A stretch of DNA of 64,000 nucleotides from Himantopus leucocephalus. Taxonomy: Eukaryota; Chordata; Aves; Charadriiformes; Recurvirostridae. The DNA is taken from assembly GCA_003993805.1 (NCBI GenBank), contig RSEF01000002.1:95759502-95823501 (forward strand), given 5' to 3'. Position 1 is the first letter of the stretch, and every line of letters begins with the position of its first letter. The notes under the pieces were generated by a model. That model made no database searches, was not told the DNA's origin, and was given only the letters and a program-made list of their open reading frames with translations. A program made the position numbers and the translations under genes. Positions 38,601 through 49,292 of the stretch are shown here, one piece after another.

Positions 38601-39070
38601 CTGTATCTGGAGAGACAAAAGTCCATGGAATTCCTGTCTTATTTTGTGGTTTACTTGTGCTATGTAGTTATAGCAGTAGTCTGGGGTGGCATAGAGTCCA
38701 GGAAAATAACCAGAGCTCCTTTCAGAAGCTGGATTCATAGTAATAAATTGCCGATTTTTTTTTTTTTTTAGTTACTGTTTTCCATAGCGAGTCTGTTGAA
38801 ATAGAACGGAGCTGCTGATGGAAGTGTGGAAGGCTACGCCTCACTCCCTTCCCCTCTCTTTCACAGAAGAGGAAATTAGGACAGGGTATTTTACACTGCT
38901 TAGACTACACCGCTCTGTGTTTCTGGGTTATCACGTAGAGTGGAAACTTAACCTGGTGGCCGGCACAGTCCTTTGGAGAAGTGTCTCTGTCTCCATTAAC
39001 CTTGGATGACAGCTGAGATAGGATAGCTACTCTAAGCTTTGGTGAGTTGGATACCATCCTCATCTGTCGG

Positions 39071-39173
39071 TCCTTCCTTCCTTCCTTCCTTCCTTCCTTC
39101 CTTCCTTCCTTCCTTCCTTCCTTCCTCCCTCTCTCCCTCCCTCCCTCCCTCCCTCTCTCCCTCCCTTCCCCTC
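39071..39173. repeat. (TTCC)n-(CTCC)n homopyrimidine tract
   Basis: 103 consecutive pyrimidines on the + strand. The left half is perfect TTCC units; the right half shifts to CTCC/CCCT units with TCTC interruptions, a typical point-mutation-and-expansion compound array. Homopurine-homopyrimidine mirror-repeat tracts of this length are candidates for H-DNA and for replication slippage. The two overlapping serine/leucine/proline-rich open frames are artefacts. Confidence 0.97.
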
Positions 39174-39388
39174 ATTCCTTGCACTCCTTGGAAGCTGCTG
39201 ATGATCCAGGTGATGAATTACAGACATATGTATGTAACAGACGATATTTTTTTTACTCTAGCCACCTCGTCTGTTCATTTATTACCAGTTCATCTTCCGC
39301 AGCACTAATTTGAGGATTCAGGACTTTGTAGTTGCTTCAGACCACCAATTTTATTTTCAAAATAGCAAGCAATCCAGCGCAGTGCTAG

Positions 39389-39414
39389 TTTTGTTTTGTT
39401 TTGTTTTGTTTTTT
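39389..39414. repeat. (TTTTG)n microsatellite
   Basis: About five TTTTG units ending in T6, immediately upstream of the GC-rich patch at 39480-39615. No retroposon body is attached. Confidence 0.9.
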
Positions 39415-39479
39415 AATTTAAACCACAGCCACTGTATCTGTATCCAGCAGCTACCACAGAACACCACTTGCAAGGATTC

Positions 39480-39615
39480 TCCTGTCCTGAAGCGAGGACG
39501 GTTGGGCTGGCAGTGCACTCGGCACAGCTGGAAGGCCGCTGCACCGCCGCTCAGAAACAACTCGCTTCCCAAGCCAGTCAACATCTTCCCCTTCTCCTGC
39601 GGCACCCCACCGCAT
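39480..39615. other. Small GC/CpG-rich patch
   Basis: About 135 bp with roughly nine CpG in an otherwise AT-rich, CpG-poor background, including GGCCGCTGCACCGCCGCTC around 39533-39551. It is too short to be a standard CpG island. Overlapping 102-, 99- and 82-codon frames on both strands are open here, as GC-rich DNA tends to be. It could be an exon or promoter fragment of an unannotated transcript, or a GC-biased conversion hotspot. No splice borders were convincing. Confidence 0.4.
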
Positions 39616-40139
39616 TGATTTCAAACTGCCAGTACCTTTCCAGAAACAACCTGTTAGGGGATTTGCTACTTAGATGGGAAACTCATTATATTAAATATCT
39701 TTGCCATGTCGTATCACTGGTTTTTAAGCAGACCTCTCCATTGATCTCACCGGGGAGCCTGCTTTAAACCAATGGCATAATTTGGCTCTTTAGCAGTCAG
39801 GTTTGCGCAAATAAGAGCAATCTCTGTTACTGTCACAGGAATGCTTTCACACTGAAGGAATCAACGTGCTTTCTATTTTAAACCTGACTTTGAATTGCCA
39901 TCCTGCCCGTCTCAAAATAAAAGTTTCAACAACTCCATATTTCTTATTGCGTGCCTAACACATTTGAGTGTAACTGGGACAAGACAGCATTGAAATGCAA
40001 AAGCTTGGGAAAAGGAGATGATATTTTCTTTCTCAGTGCAACTGCAGCATTCATGCTGAGAAACAGCTCTGTGCCCCACCACTAATCTCAGGAGATGGTA
40101 CTGCAGCCCCATCTCATGAAGTCCTGCATATGTCAGATA

Positions 40140-40400
40140 ATTTGTGGCTTAGCTCAGCCTTTAGACCACTATAAATACATGCCTTAACAAAAATAATTGA
40201 TTCAGGAGATGGTCGTCATTGTTTGTTCTCTTTCACCACCCTGGCACTGCCATCTGTCTGGATATACACCAGATACCCCGGAGGCACAGAAAGCAAAAGC
40301 TTTGCTATGGGCATTTGTTCCCAGGCCAAATGAGGAATTAAGTGTTTTAAAGGGAGTAATCATAAAGGGATCACCTAGTTTTACATAGATGATGGCATGA
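40140..40400. promoter_or_regulatory. Candidate conserved non-coding stretch
   Basis: Unique, evenly composed DNA with AATAATTGATTCAGG near 40191 and TTGTTCCCAGG, GAGGAATTAAGTG and AGTAATCATAAAGGGATCAC within 40315-40375. It is spanned by open frames of 63 codons (+) and 88 codons (-), neither with a recognised domain. Either a regulatory element or an unrecognised exon would fit; conservation could not be tested. Confidence 0.22.
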
Positions 40401-40864
40401 AATACTTCCAGCAGGATGTGCAAGATCCAGTGCTCTTCCTGAGAGAAGGGTACGGCATACGGCAGCACGTCGGTGGAGCAGCAAGCAGTCTGTTTGCGGC
40501 ATTATCTCAGCCCCAGCTCCTTATCAGGTTATCTTTTATAGACATGCAGATCCCACAGAGAAAGGCATCGTTAGTAGCTGTAATGGCTTCCTGTGCTGGA
40601 GTAGAACATTTAAAGAAATACTGTATAGAAAATATAAACATCAGAGCTGCATCTGATGAAGAATGGTGACAACCAGTGACATCCTTTTCCATGGCCAGAC
40701 TGTGATTTTATGTTTAGATTATGGAAAAATCAGTAATGTTTTAAACCACATCATCTCATATATTAAGCAGCAGGTGTTAAAGGAGCTAATACACAAGACA
40801 AAGGTTGAACAGACTGTTCAGGTTTTTAATCTGTAATTTTACTGGGAAGTCTTGCCCCATCCAC

Positions 40865-40881
40865 TTTTTTTTTTTTTTTTT
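40865..40881. repeat. Homopolymer T tract
   Basis: Seventeen consecutive T with no adjoining retroposon body. Confidence 0.9.
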
Positions 40882-41332
40882 GAAATTATGTCTTTGCCTT
40901 GCAGTGGACTTGAAGGTCTGTTTAAATAGTGCTTATTAAAATAAGTGGTACTGAAATTTTCTGTTCAACCAAGTCAACCATCTTCCTACTACCATTTGAT
41001 GGGGGGGTTTTTTTCAGAATTTTAAGTTTCTTGGCTAGGTTAGCAAACACTTTAAAATCATCAATTTGCTCAGTTGAGATGCGATTTGAAAATAAGCAGC
41101 GGTATCCAAATTGCCTGTTGGATAAACTTCGTCATTCTGTTTTACACAGTTTTGCAGATTCTAATACTCACTCAAATGTATGATTTAAGTTATCCACCCA
41201 AACACAGTGATAATTATAATAAACAAGTACTTCCTTAGGAGATTCAGAGATAATTTTCCTCTTTTTTGTCAGTCAGCAAAACGCTACACATGAGCTGCAG
41301 AATAAAACAATGCAACATCTAACAAGCCTTAA

Positions 41333-41466
41333 TTGAAGATCTTCAAAAGCTATCTGGATTAGTCCTTGGCAACCCTGTGGCCCTGCTTGAGCAGGTGGTG
41401 GGACCAGATGACCTCCAGAGGTCCCTTCCCACCTCAAGTATTCTGTGAGTCGGTGATTCTGTGATG
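41333..41466 (+). mobile_element. CR1 LINE 3' end, 5'-truncated
   Basis: Sense-orientation CR1 tail of about 134 bp. Blocks in order are GAAGATCTTCAAAAGC, CTATCTGGATTAGTCCTTGG, GCCCTGCTTGAGCAGGTGGT, GGACCAGATGACCTCCAGAG, GTCCCTTCCCACCTCAAG and a TTCTGTGA-type tail. The TGACCTCCAGAGGTCCC wording differs from the TGATCTTAAAGGTCTTTTCC of the copies at 15613 and 28391, so it belongs to a different CR1 subfamily. Confidence 0.94.
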
Positions 41467-44361
41467 GTATAATATCGTTCCCTTTATCCATTAGTGAGCA
41501 TGTCACCACTCTAAATTTAAAACACACTGACCTGCTAAAATATTTATTGCATACTGTCAAAACGTAAGGGTGGTTTGTTTGGGTTTTTTAAAATATTAAA
41601 ATGACTACATTCTCTTATTTTAAATAGAGAGCTTAGTGGCCTTCTCTTTATAAGCACCAGATGCTGAGTTCAGTCACACCAGCGTAGCTCAGGAGTAGCT
41701 CGCTGGTTTCTAACATTACTGTAACATAAAAGCTGAAGGGTGATGGAAAATCTTGCCTGCTGTGCATATTTTTCCCTGTGTCATAATTTTTTTAAAAAAT
41801 ATGTTTATTGCTGAGTAAATCATACAAGTCTCTACCATGAGGGGTGGGGTTTCCAGGTTTTCTGGGCCGCCTTCAATAATAAGGAAGAGTGGTGTCCCTG
41901 ATATACTTCATTTGGGAGTCCTTCCTGTATAAACCAAGCAGATTACGCCTATAATCTAGGGTAGTTTTTAATGATTTTAAATAGTTGTTTACTCCCAGGT
42001 GCAAAAACTTGGTTTCTGTGGAGCAGCTTTACCTGTAAGAAAGAGCTTGATCTCTGTGCAGACCTGAGTACACATCTGTGCTATAGATTTTCATGCTGTG
42101 TGGAGATACTAGAGTGAATTTTAAACAGCTAGCTTGAATGGTGAATGCAGTCTTGTCACAAAAGCACAGAGCTCAGTTCAGGGTCATAACTCCGTTTTCA
42201 GCATGTGTGGAGCTTTTGCCGCTCAGTACAAATTCTTCTGATACTCAAAAAGCTTATTTAAAGCAAAAGCGTAGCTGCACCAGGTCTTGTTATAGAAGTC
42301 AGTGTCACAACTGCTGACACCATTCCCCAAAGGGGGAGCAGCTGACAGCCATCCGAGGAACCTCTCCAAATACAGCGATTTGGGGAGACAGAGTGTCCTT
42401 TCCAGCAGTTTTCTGTTTCATAGAGTGTCTGTGTAGGCTACCCATAAATCTAGCCCAAATGGTGATGTTTGTAGGCTGATGGATCAAACTTCTGCTTCTG
42501 TAATAGGCCATGAAACTGTATCTAGAAAAAAAAAAAAGGCATTTTAAAGTATGTTATGAAAATTAAAGAAAAGAAATATTTATGTTCTGGTCTTGTGAGT
42601 CAGAGCTGCATTTTGGCAGAAGGTCTCAGAATATGGTGGGTATGATGGCAGTGTAGTAAGTGTGATTTTCAGCAAAGGAAAATTTATCACTGTCTCTGTG
42701 GCTGAGAATCAGATGGAAGTGTCGGTTTTCACTTACCTTTTTATCACAAAAGCAAAACAAGGACGCGTTTCTCAGAGTGTGCCAAACTGGGCACTCCTTA
42801 GAGGGCAAAAAGAGAAAGATTCAGCAGTAAAACATACTGGGAAGGACAGGACAGGAGAACAGAGTGGTGAGCGTATTTATAGAAGCCATAGATTATCACC
42901 CCTGGAACAAGGGCTTTTTCAGATATCTGTGGGGCTTAGCAGGAAAGCAGGCTCCTAGTTCTAGGGGAACACTAGAACCACGGGGCTGCGTGCCACCATC
43001 TTGTTTCATATGGTGCTCCCCTGCCCAGGACTAAGACTCCTCTTTGTCAGTTCCCATCTCAAGCCTTTGAGGGAAATGACTATCAGTTTTTTTTGGCAGC
43101 TGCATTAAAAGAGAATGTCTTACTGTCTATCTGTCAGCAGAGGGGATTAGTTAAGTGGGAACAACAGAGCAGAGCACTCAGCACAGCTGCTTGGCTAAAG
43201 AGAGAGTTCTTCATAACTTGAGGTAGCAGTGCTCCTTTTCGTCCCAGCAGAAGTGTGTCCTGCTCCTGTCCCCTCTCTTTCAATATTACATTTAATGCAA
43301 CGCTCCAGGGAAAGGCATGTCCTTGTCCCTTTTAATGCCATTAAGTCTAAAGCCACTTCACTTTAGAAATAGTACAAGATTATCTGTGGGATTTCAGGTT
43401 GACATTGTGAAACTGTAGAGTCATAAATGTTGTACCTCCAAACTTTCTTAAGCTAGAGCAGTAGGATTTCAGTTGATTCAAGGTCCTAACTGTTTGTGTG
43501 TGACACTCAAATATTTTACTGGGCTGTGGAAGTAAAATATCAGACACTTCCAGTCTTGAGTGCTGCTGTAAACAGTAGCTCTTGTGCTCACTGGGAATAT
43601 GATGCAAATGCACTTTGCCTTCCTTATGTTTTGAAATCACTTTGGAAATTATCCTATAAATTCCATGCAGTGCAACTTCATTCTGGCAGATCGCAATTTG
43701 TCAGAAAGTGGGAAAATTAACTTTTTGTCCAAGGAGGAGCAGAGGAGGAGCCTGCACTGTCTTGGTCCTACCAATGATTCCACATTTACTAAACTTTTAA
43801 ACTGAGTAGTGGTCACATTCATCCAGGCAGAAGAATTTTCTTGATTAACATTAAGTGTATTGGACATTATTGGAGCCTGAAGCCTGAATGAGCACTTAAG
43901 TGACCATGAAAGTGCCATGGGGAGGGTTCTGTTAATGCTTCTTTTCACTTGGCAGCAGCCTTCTTAGATGTGAGGGTATCCCAAGCATTTGTTATTGAAA
44001 AGAGGAATGGAAAGGAGAGCTCAGCTGTTGGACTGAGGGCCCTGACCATCGTCTTTTAGACGATGTAAGAACTCAGCTGGATTTTGTATGCTAGGCACTA
44101 ATAGAAACCCTTCCCTCAGTGAATGTTTTTTGGGGGGGTTTGGGTAGTCACTTTTTCTGGGAGCACATTATGGAGGGTTATGTAATATATTGTAAATATG
44201 CCAGATGTCAATAATGAGGCCAGTGCTACTCCCATCAAAACCAATGGCAAATTGGTCTACTTCATCAGAAGATGGATTGAGGTTTAAAATTGTTTGAGAG
44301 GAGATGACTGTTCGTTTTTATGATTTTTCTTTTCTTATTACTCCCTCTTTTCCCTTTTCAG

Positions 44362-44422
44362 TGCCATTACCGTATGGATTTAATCCTGTTCCACATCCAT
44401 TAGCCGCTAGTGCTGCATTAAC
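44362..44422 (+). other. Candidate 61-nt internal exon of an unidentified gene
   Basis: The segment is bordered on the left by a strong pyrimidine tract ending TTTTCAG (44355-44361) and on the right by GTGAGC at 44423-44428, both good splice signals. Only one of the three frames is open: two leading bases, then 19 codons reading PLPYGFNPVPHPLAASAAL, then two trailing bases. The proline/alanine-rich peptide looks like the linker regions common in transcription factors and RNA-binding proteins, but I do not recognise it. Entry would be phase 1 and exit phase 2, so the 61-nt length would shift frame if skipped. A chance origin is possible, since other splice-like pairs occur in the window. Confidence 0.4.
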
Positions 44423-45480
44423 GTGAGCTGGCTGTATAAGATCCTCCCTGGTGAATGGTCCTAGCTCCCATGGCATGTATAACAAAATCAACTTGGTTCC
44501 CCACGGCTTCTCTCATTCACTCCTAATGTATTTACCCACCCTGCCCACTTTTTCTGATCAGTTTTATCTCTGGCTATATTAATGCTGCCCCTGAATAATG
44601 ACTGGAATTGGAGATATGAAGTATTGAAAATTGACTCTGAAAAGACCAGAAGCTGGAAACAGATGGAAAAACCTTGCTGAGGGTGGTGTGTTCTTCTTAA
44701 GAACTGTAATCTAGCACTATTCAATGATTTTAAATGATCCAATTACCAAAAAGAAGAAATGGTACTAATAACTATATGTTTAAATGATCGTAAGAATCCT
44801 TTTTTTCCATCCCCCAAGTACTGTAATTCATTGCATCTGTTATGATTACTTTTGCAACCTGCTCTTTTCATTTGGCAGTTTTGCTATACTTTCCGACTAT
44901 CACAGTAATACTTTAGCTTAAATACTTTTTTTTAATTCAATGAAAACGAATTATTTGTTTTTCATTTTATATTGGTCTACGGAATGCAATATAATATTTC
45001 CTCAGTATTCATATTGAAATTGTCAGATGTGTACGTGCACTGTCAAAATCATTGGAGAATGTTAAATAAATTGTGATAACTGTGAGCAGCCCAGAATAAC
45101 CAAGAAGAATGACTACAAGTTTGTGGAGAATAAATGTAATGGCATGACGAATAGCCAAGGAAACATGTGAAATAATTTTCAAACATGCCCATTTTTTCCC
45201 CCGTTCCGCGCCATACACTCTTACCCTCCAAAATGAGCTTGTGCATTTTAAGTAGTGCGTAAGTGTGAATTTGTAAAATACAGAGCTGATAGTTTCTACT
45301 CAGGAAGGAGCTATTCCTTTCAAAACTTTTATATTTACAGAGAAAGGACAAAAATTTATGACATTTTTTATGTAAATATGCACACTTGTCTCAGGATCAC
45401 CATAGCCAGAGGTGCAGGAGCATAGCCAGTTTGCATGTTCACTTCAGAGGACACTGTAGCAGTCCCCTCTGCTGAAGACC

Positions 45481-45720
45481 ATGAAGTTGGAGAGTGACGA
45501 TGGGGGACAGGGACCGAATGTGGCCCGGTGTCTGGTTGGGCTCGGGCAGGTCCTTTGCAGGCTCTCGGCCACCCATCTGCCTGGTGGCTTTGCATTGCTG
45601 CCCAGTGCTGGCTACCACAACACGAGCTCGCTGCAGAGCAGCGCCGGGCTCTCAGCAGAAAGTCATCTCTCCTGGGGACCTGAGGTAAAAGAGCAGCTGG
45701 TCCCGTCCTCCAGCAGTTCT
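45481..45720. other. GC/CpG-rich patch with overlapping open frames
   Basis: About 240 bp with roughly ten CpG, clearly above the local background. An 89-codon frame (45481-45750, +), a 64-codon frame in another phase (45494-45688, +) and a 75-codon frame on the minus strand (45368-45595) all cross it, so openness reflects GC content, not coding. GACCTGAG followed by GTAAAA at about 45687 resembles a splice donor and a weak acceptor-like TAGCAG lies near 45460. It could be an exon of an unannotated transcript. Confidence 0.35.
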
Positions 45721-48700
45721 CCAGTTGTGGAGTTTACTGTTATACTTTAACAGGAATTAATACAGATGGAACGAGACTCACATGCGTATGTAGGGTACAT
45801 GTCTGTCAAGAAAATAAACAGGGGATTGTGCAAGTTGCATTCAACAGAAATCTTTTAATTTTAATTTAATATCCTTTAATTCAGGACATGTTGCAGTCCA
45901 AATCCAATGAGGAAACTGTGTTTCATACAGCTTATCTTTTTAGTAGCATTATCCTTATAAAGAAACCCAGGGGAAAGCTAAAATGAAAGCAACTTTAGCA
46001 GGTGTTTTGTATAAAAATATTTACTACTAAACTAAACAAATCTAATGTATAATATAGCAGTTACTGTATTAAAGTTGTTTAATCTATGAACGACATTCTG
46101 TTTTATTTTATAGCTGGACAGGATCCTTCTGTTACCAAAATATTTAGTAGAATTGGTAACCTGTTACTTTTCCATGTTGTAAAATTTAACATGTTCCTAC
46201 AGTAGGGGATAATACTGATTATTCAAATATACATTTGTTTAATCTTCCCTAATTTGTATGTAGCGCATCTCTTACTGCATCAGGGACATGGTTCTCTGTT
46301 GTTAATTTTCCTAAAATAAATGTTGAAATACTGTCACAAGGAATGCTATGGGTCAATTCCATTTTGTTCATGCAAGTGAAATGATCACTGCATCTCAGAA
46401 AATCTTCAACTCCTATTCTTCCATGAAAACAAAATCTTACCAAGGGGGAGACAGTTCCACTAGGAATTTTAATAACAAAGAAAGTTAATTTCTCTTTTTT
46501 CTGGGGGGGTTGGGGTGGGCATACTCCTAACCGTAGTATGCTCTAGTTACAAACAAAAGACAGGCAAAAGAGTGTGACACTGAAAAGACAAAAATAAAAC
46601 AAATTACCTGCAGTCTGAAGCCATGACCTTATATGCAGAAGTAGGAACTATTTTTTTTTTTTAAGTATGCAGAGTGACTGACTGGAGGCTAATAGTAATA
46701 ATTATTAAAATCAAATTCCATTGTATTCTAACCATTGCAATCATTATCCTCTCACAGCTAAAATCCCAGCCAGTGAAATCAAGGGAAAAAAAACAACAAT
46801 AAATGGCTTGAATGGGGCAAAACTATTCCCTGGGAGTAATTTGATCTCTAACACCATTTTGTTCTCTTATACAGGATCTGGATCAAGTTATTACCTGTAA
46901 TGTCTAGATAAGGCTACAAAAACCTGGAGATTTCTAACAGCATGAGATGTTCTTAGTAATTAATAATGCGGCCTTGAGCACTTTTGAATGGTAGAAGGTT
47001 GATATTTTCAGGCAGGTATTGATCAGACAGAATTTGGGTCATACTTGTAGGAGGCTGTGGAAGAATAGTCACTACCAGGCAAAGCTTCATGCAGCATCCT
47101 GTTTGTTAAGGTTACACCAGGCTTATTTTTTATTCTGTTTTACAAAAAAATAACTGCTGCTGTCACAAAGTCAGTTCCTTTGCAGTGCCATCTGCAACAT
47201 ATTCAGCGATCCTGGTAGTCACCAAAAGGTCTTTCTCTGCCCATTGCACCAGGGGGAAAAGAAAAAAAAAAAAGCTTTTTAGAGTTGAAATTTAAGTGTG
47301 GCTTGCTCTGTTTGAAATATTTACATTCGATTCAATCAGCTCACAAATTACAGTTCTTTTTCTAGCTTTTGCCTGTAAGACTTTTCAGCTGCATAACAGA
47401 GCTCCGGCGTTGTGGATAGGGAACTGAAGATAGATGACAAATAGGGAAAAAAATATCATTTTATATATGCCAGAAGGCAACAGAAGATTTGACTTGGAGA
47501 TGTTCTCAATCAGATCTGAAGAGCAAAATAAACGTGGAGGATCAGTGGTATAAAGAAGTAATGAATAGCAAATTGCCCATAGTTGTCATAAAGCAATGTT
47601 TAAGCTTTTCTACTGGCTGAAATAGGATTGTGTGGCTTAGTAGATGAAAATGCAGAATAATATCATTAATTTATATACCATTTTGCAAATTTCTGGCACA
47701 CTCGTTTCTTTACATTGCTCAGTCTGTGCTTACAAGTTTGCTCAAATTCAGCCACCTTACAGATGGGCAGTAGGTAATAGTTTCTTAGCATACTGCAAAA
47801 CAGTGGGAAGGAGGGGGAATTTTGCCAAAGATATTGACATAAACCTCTAAAGAAAAATGCTGCAGAGCAAGCAAGAAATGCAGTTTTAAATACATATGGA
47901 TGCATTCACACATGGGCAGGCTATATGAAATCTATTTCATCTATAGTAAGCTGGTAGGATGAAAAGCTGTAATTTTACTGATGCCAGGCATCTCAGACCT
48001 GATGCATGCAACCCTTACATCTTCCTTTGTGGTGAAGCAGAGGCTTTGCAGAAAACTGCTTTTAGCGCAGGGAGATTTTTAAAGGTTATGAATATGTAGC
48101 CTGGAAGGCTTAAGTTTATAGATGAAACCATTATAGCTGGATATGGAAGAATAACCTGCAGACAGAAATACTGCTCACAGCCTGGCATTTCAAACATATC
48201 ACATTGCTGGTCATTTTTTCAACATGTGGGGCTAGAGCCAAGTGTCAAGTTTAATTGCAGTCACCATATATTATTGGTATGGGACTAGATGATGAATTTT
48301 TCACTCATGGTTGCGAGCAGTTAATAAACTGGTAAGCTGGATTTGCAGTGCATTCTCATGTACTTGTTTTAAACTTGCAGATCCTTAAAATTCTTCACTT
48401 TTTCAATTAGAAATAACGATGATGGCTTTTGTTCACTTCTCTTCCCCTTCTACTGTGTCTCTTCCTTTTATCAGAGAAGAACAAGGTAATAAAAGAAAGC
48501 AAAATGAGGAAACATCCACTGACTTTTTATAGTTTCCGTCATTCAGCTGAAATAGAATAATCCAACGATATTGTCTGGGCCTTTTAAAATAAGTCCCTTT
48601 TGAATAAGGAGTTTCAAATAATTTTTTTCCCAAGCCCTGTCCATTGGTCTTCAATGACTCACTGTGAAGCTGGCTTCAGCCCTACAGCGACTCCAGAAAT

Positions 48701-49030
48701 GCCTGTAATTTCTTTCCCACAGGAGATCATCACAGACTGAAACATTGAGATGAGAGCTGCTGGTCATATTTTTCTTCCATCTGATTTGGGTGGGATGATA
48801 GTACATGCATTACAGAGTTTAGAGGCTGCCTTAATACGTAGCGTGGCATTTTGCCACGGACATGGCCATAGACCAAATCTGCTGAATATTTGTATTGGCT
48901 TGTGGTGGTGGCAGTGGGTGGTGGTATCATTTTGAGCAAGCAAAGGCTGAATATCTAATTCATTTTGTCTGGTTTGCTTGATTCTCAGTTGAATCAACAA
49001 TGACTCAGTAGCTTCAGTGTAACTCAGAAT

Positions 49031-49292
49031 GATTATTGGGAATTACTTCAGTGTGCACTTTGGCCTACAAATACGTATTCAGAGTTAAATAATCAAGCTT
49101 TATATGGATGCTTTCTGAAACTAAGAAGGTGAATACCTTATTCAGGTCTGTGACAAAGCCTNGATTATTGGGAATTACTTCAGTGTGCACTTTGGCCTAC
49201 AAATACATATTCAGAGTTAAGTAATCAAGCTTTATATGCATGCTTTCTGCAACTAAGAAGGTGAATACCTTATTCAGGTCCGTGACAAGCAC
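49031..49292. repeat. 132-bp near-identical tandem duplication across a single N
   Basis: Positions 49031-49156 match 49163-49288 with an offset of 132 bp. Over these 126 columns I count five mismatches (49075, 49089, 49107, 49118, 49149), about 96% identity. The two copies are separated exactly by a lone N at 49162. The simplest reading is an unmerged contig overlap, so the second copy is probably an artefact. A true tandem duplication with an unresolved base is the alternative. A 96-codon open frame starting at 49240 begins inside the second copy and is not supported as a gene. Confidence 0.9.
49162..49162. other. Single-N contig join
   Basis: The lone N lies exactly at the boundary between two near-identical copies of about 130 bp. 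This marks a contig join where the overlapping ends were not merged. Confidence 0.85.

Larger units (their letters stand above)
32532..49161. other. Non-coding block with the window's main simple repeats
   Basis: No gene is recognised in this 16.6-kb block apart from one candidate 61-nt exon at 44362-44422. The open frames at 35490-35771 and 39039-39313 are artefacts of the TTC and TTCC arrays. Other frames are at most 103 codons without domains. The block holds one CR1 tail, several homopolymer runs (T17 at 40865-40881; T and A runs near 38756, 42525 and 47262) and two small GC-richer patches listed separately. Confidence 0.6.

Noticed and set aside
38866..38912. MIR-like wording, AGAAGAGGAAATTAGGACAG
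   Set aside because: The similarity is limited to about 20 bases, with no clear continuation of the MIR tail.
39039..39313. Two open frames rich in S, L, F and P
   Set aside because: They are translations of the TTCC/CTCC tract.
42958..42978. 7-bp inverted repeat GTTCTAG / CTAGAAC
   Set aside because: Too short to distinguish from chance.
44047..44065. Perfect hairpin, CATCGTCT and AGACGATG with a TTT loop
   Set aside because: An 8-bp stem with a short loop is expected several times by chance in 64 kb, and there is no terminator or miRNA-like length around it.
46855..46907. Acceptor-like TCTTATACAG followed by a short open stretch ending in TAG
   Set aside because: Only about 10 codons, with no donor or poly(A) signal.
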